In this document: piece by piece, positions 63,689 through 64,000 of the stretch
Position numbering within the stretch: position 1 is the stretch's first letter
Layout of the letters: each line of letters starts with the position of its first letter
Assembly: GCA_938010045.1 (NCBI GenBank)
Contig: CALLFZ010000017.1
Span: forward strand, 121,083 to 185,082
DNA: 64,000 nt
Source: an uncultured bacterium
GTDB taxonomy: Bacteria; Verrucomicrobiota; Kiritimatiellia; PWTM01
Direction: 5' to 3'
The notes under the pieces: generated by a model
Seen by the model: only the letters and a program-made list of their open reading frames with translations
Database searches by the model: none
What the model was told of the DNA's origin: nothing
Translations under genes and position numbers: made by a program

Positions 63689-64000
63689 ATGAAACTGATC
63701 ACTGCCATCATCCAGCCCGAGAAGCTGCCCGATGTGAAAGCCGCGCTGTTCGCGGCGCAGGTCTACAAGATGACCGTGAGCAACGTGATCGGCTGCGGCC
63801 AGCAGATGGGCTACACCGAGAGCTACCGTGGCGCGGTGACCGAAGTGAACTTGCTGAAGAAGGTCCGGCTCGACATCGCCGTGAATGAGTCGTTTGTGCA
63901 GCCCACCATCGACGCGATCATCAAAGGTGCCCGAACGGGGCGCATCGGCGACGGCAAAATCTTCGTCACCGACCTGCTCGATTGCATTCGGATCCGTACC
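63689..64000 (+). CDS. PII nitrogen-regulatory protein (partial; no Tyr51)
   Basis: 104 codons are present; only about the last 8-10 residues should be missing beyond the window. [20 protein letters not shown] starts the fold; the B-loop [11 protein letters not shown] binds ATP; the C-terminal LLDCIRIRT is typical. The T-loop reads [16 protein letters not shown]: Tyr46 is kept but residue 51, the uridylylation site in E. coli GlnB/GlnK, is Thr. Regulation by UMP is therefore unlikely; ligand control via ATP/ADP/2-oxoglutarate remains possible. AAGGAG lies about 9 nt before ATG 63689. Co-transcribed with amt, so GlnK-like by context. Confidence 0.95.
   Translation, partial: MKLITAIIQPEKLPDVKAALFAAQVYKMTVSNVIGCGQQMGYTESYRGAVTEVNLLKKVRLDIAVNESFVQPTIDAIIKGARTGRIGDGKIFVTDLLDCIRIRT

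Noticed and set aside
1..64000. Insertion sequences, phage, CRISPR arrays, toxin-antitoxin or defence islands
   Set aside because: No transposase, integrase, direct-repeat array or cas gene is visible. The SNF2 helicase has no restriction, DISARM-like or other defence partner next to it, so I do not propose a defence system.

Overview
This is a G+C-rich, gene-dense bacterial chromosome segment. It carries core genes (gatCAB, rpoD, mnmA, ahcY, thrB, thrC, gpmI, two tRNAs) mixed with secreted carbohydrate-processing families: four Tat-exported Gfo/Idh/MocA oxidoreductases, two DUF1080 proteins, a sulfatase, a GH29 enzyme, a GH99-like enzyme, NIPSNAP, and HEAT-repeat proteins. This mix is typical of the PVC superphylum, most likely Verrucomicrobiota/Kiritimatiellota. 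That placement is inferred from family content only. I see no insertion sequence, phage, CRISPR array or rRNA.

Layout. 0-3 kb: an exported double-SIS (GCKR/MurQ-like) protein, then about 1 kb with no convincing gene. 3-12 kb: a quinone-oxidoreductase-like enzyme, oxidoreductase 1, TatD, DUF1080 no. 1, a group IV PLP decarboxylase, floA with a proline-rich partner, and a sulfatase. 12-21 kb: a leftward SGNH hydrolase/beta-propeller pair, divergent by only 23-41 bp from a rightward set of three membrane proteins joined by ATGA overlaps (LPG-synthase-TM flippase-like and two GT-C-like), then an M23 peptidase. 21.5 kb: tRNA-Arg. 21.8-26.1 kb: a leftward operon of exported sugar isomerase, oxidoreductase 2 and HEAT protein. 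26-31 kb: gatC-gatA-gatB and ahcY. 31-34.8 kb: DUF1080 no. 2, oxidoreductase 3, Bcp peroxiredoxin, NIPSNAP. 34.8-41 kb: xylose isomerase, then a rightward operon of GH29, oxidoreductase 4 and a HEAT lipoprotein. 41-46.6 kb: an ATP-cone/uridine-kinase-like fusion, rpoD, mnmA, larE. 47-53.5 kb: a hybrid histidine kinase with a damaged ATPase domain, thrB, thrC, GH99-like protein. 53.5-62 kb: tRNA-Met, SWIM/SNF2 helicase, a very large secreted protein, gpmI. 62.3-64 kb: amt and a PII gene cut by the window edge, behind a sigma-54-like promoter.

The carbohydrate genes form a theme. Exported oxidoreductases, DUF1080 proteins (now often called 3-keto-disaccharide hydrolases) and an AP-endonuclease-2-type isomerase are the three component families of the 3-keto-glycoside route described in Bacteroides. 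Two paralogous oxidoreductase + HEAT gene pairs occur in separate operons. Both DUF1080 genes are preceded by paired TCCAANCCTTGGA-type palindromes spaced 31-32 bp, which I consider the best candidate for an undescribed regulatory element here. Other points of interest are lost catalytic residues in the SIS protein, MnmA, the histidine kinase and PII, and unusual translational couplings (GH99-like/thrC, giant secreted protein/SNF2).
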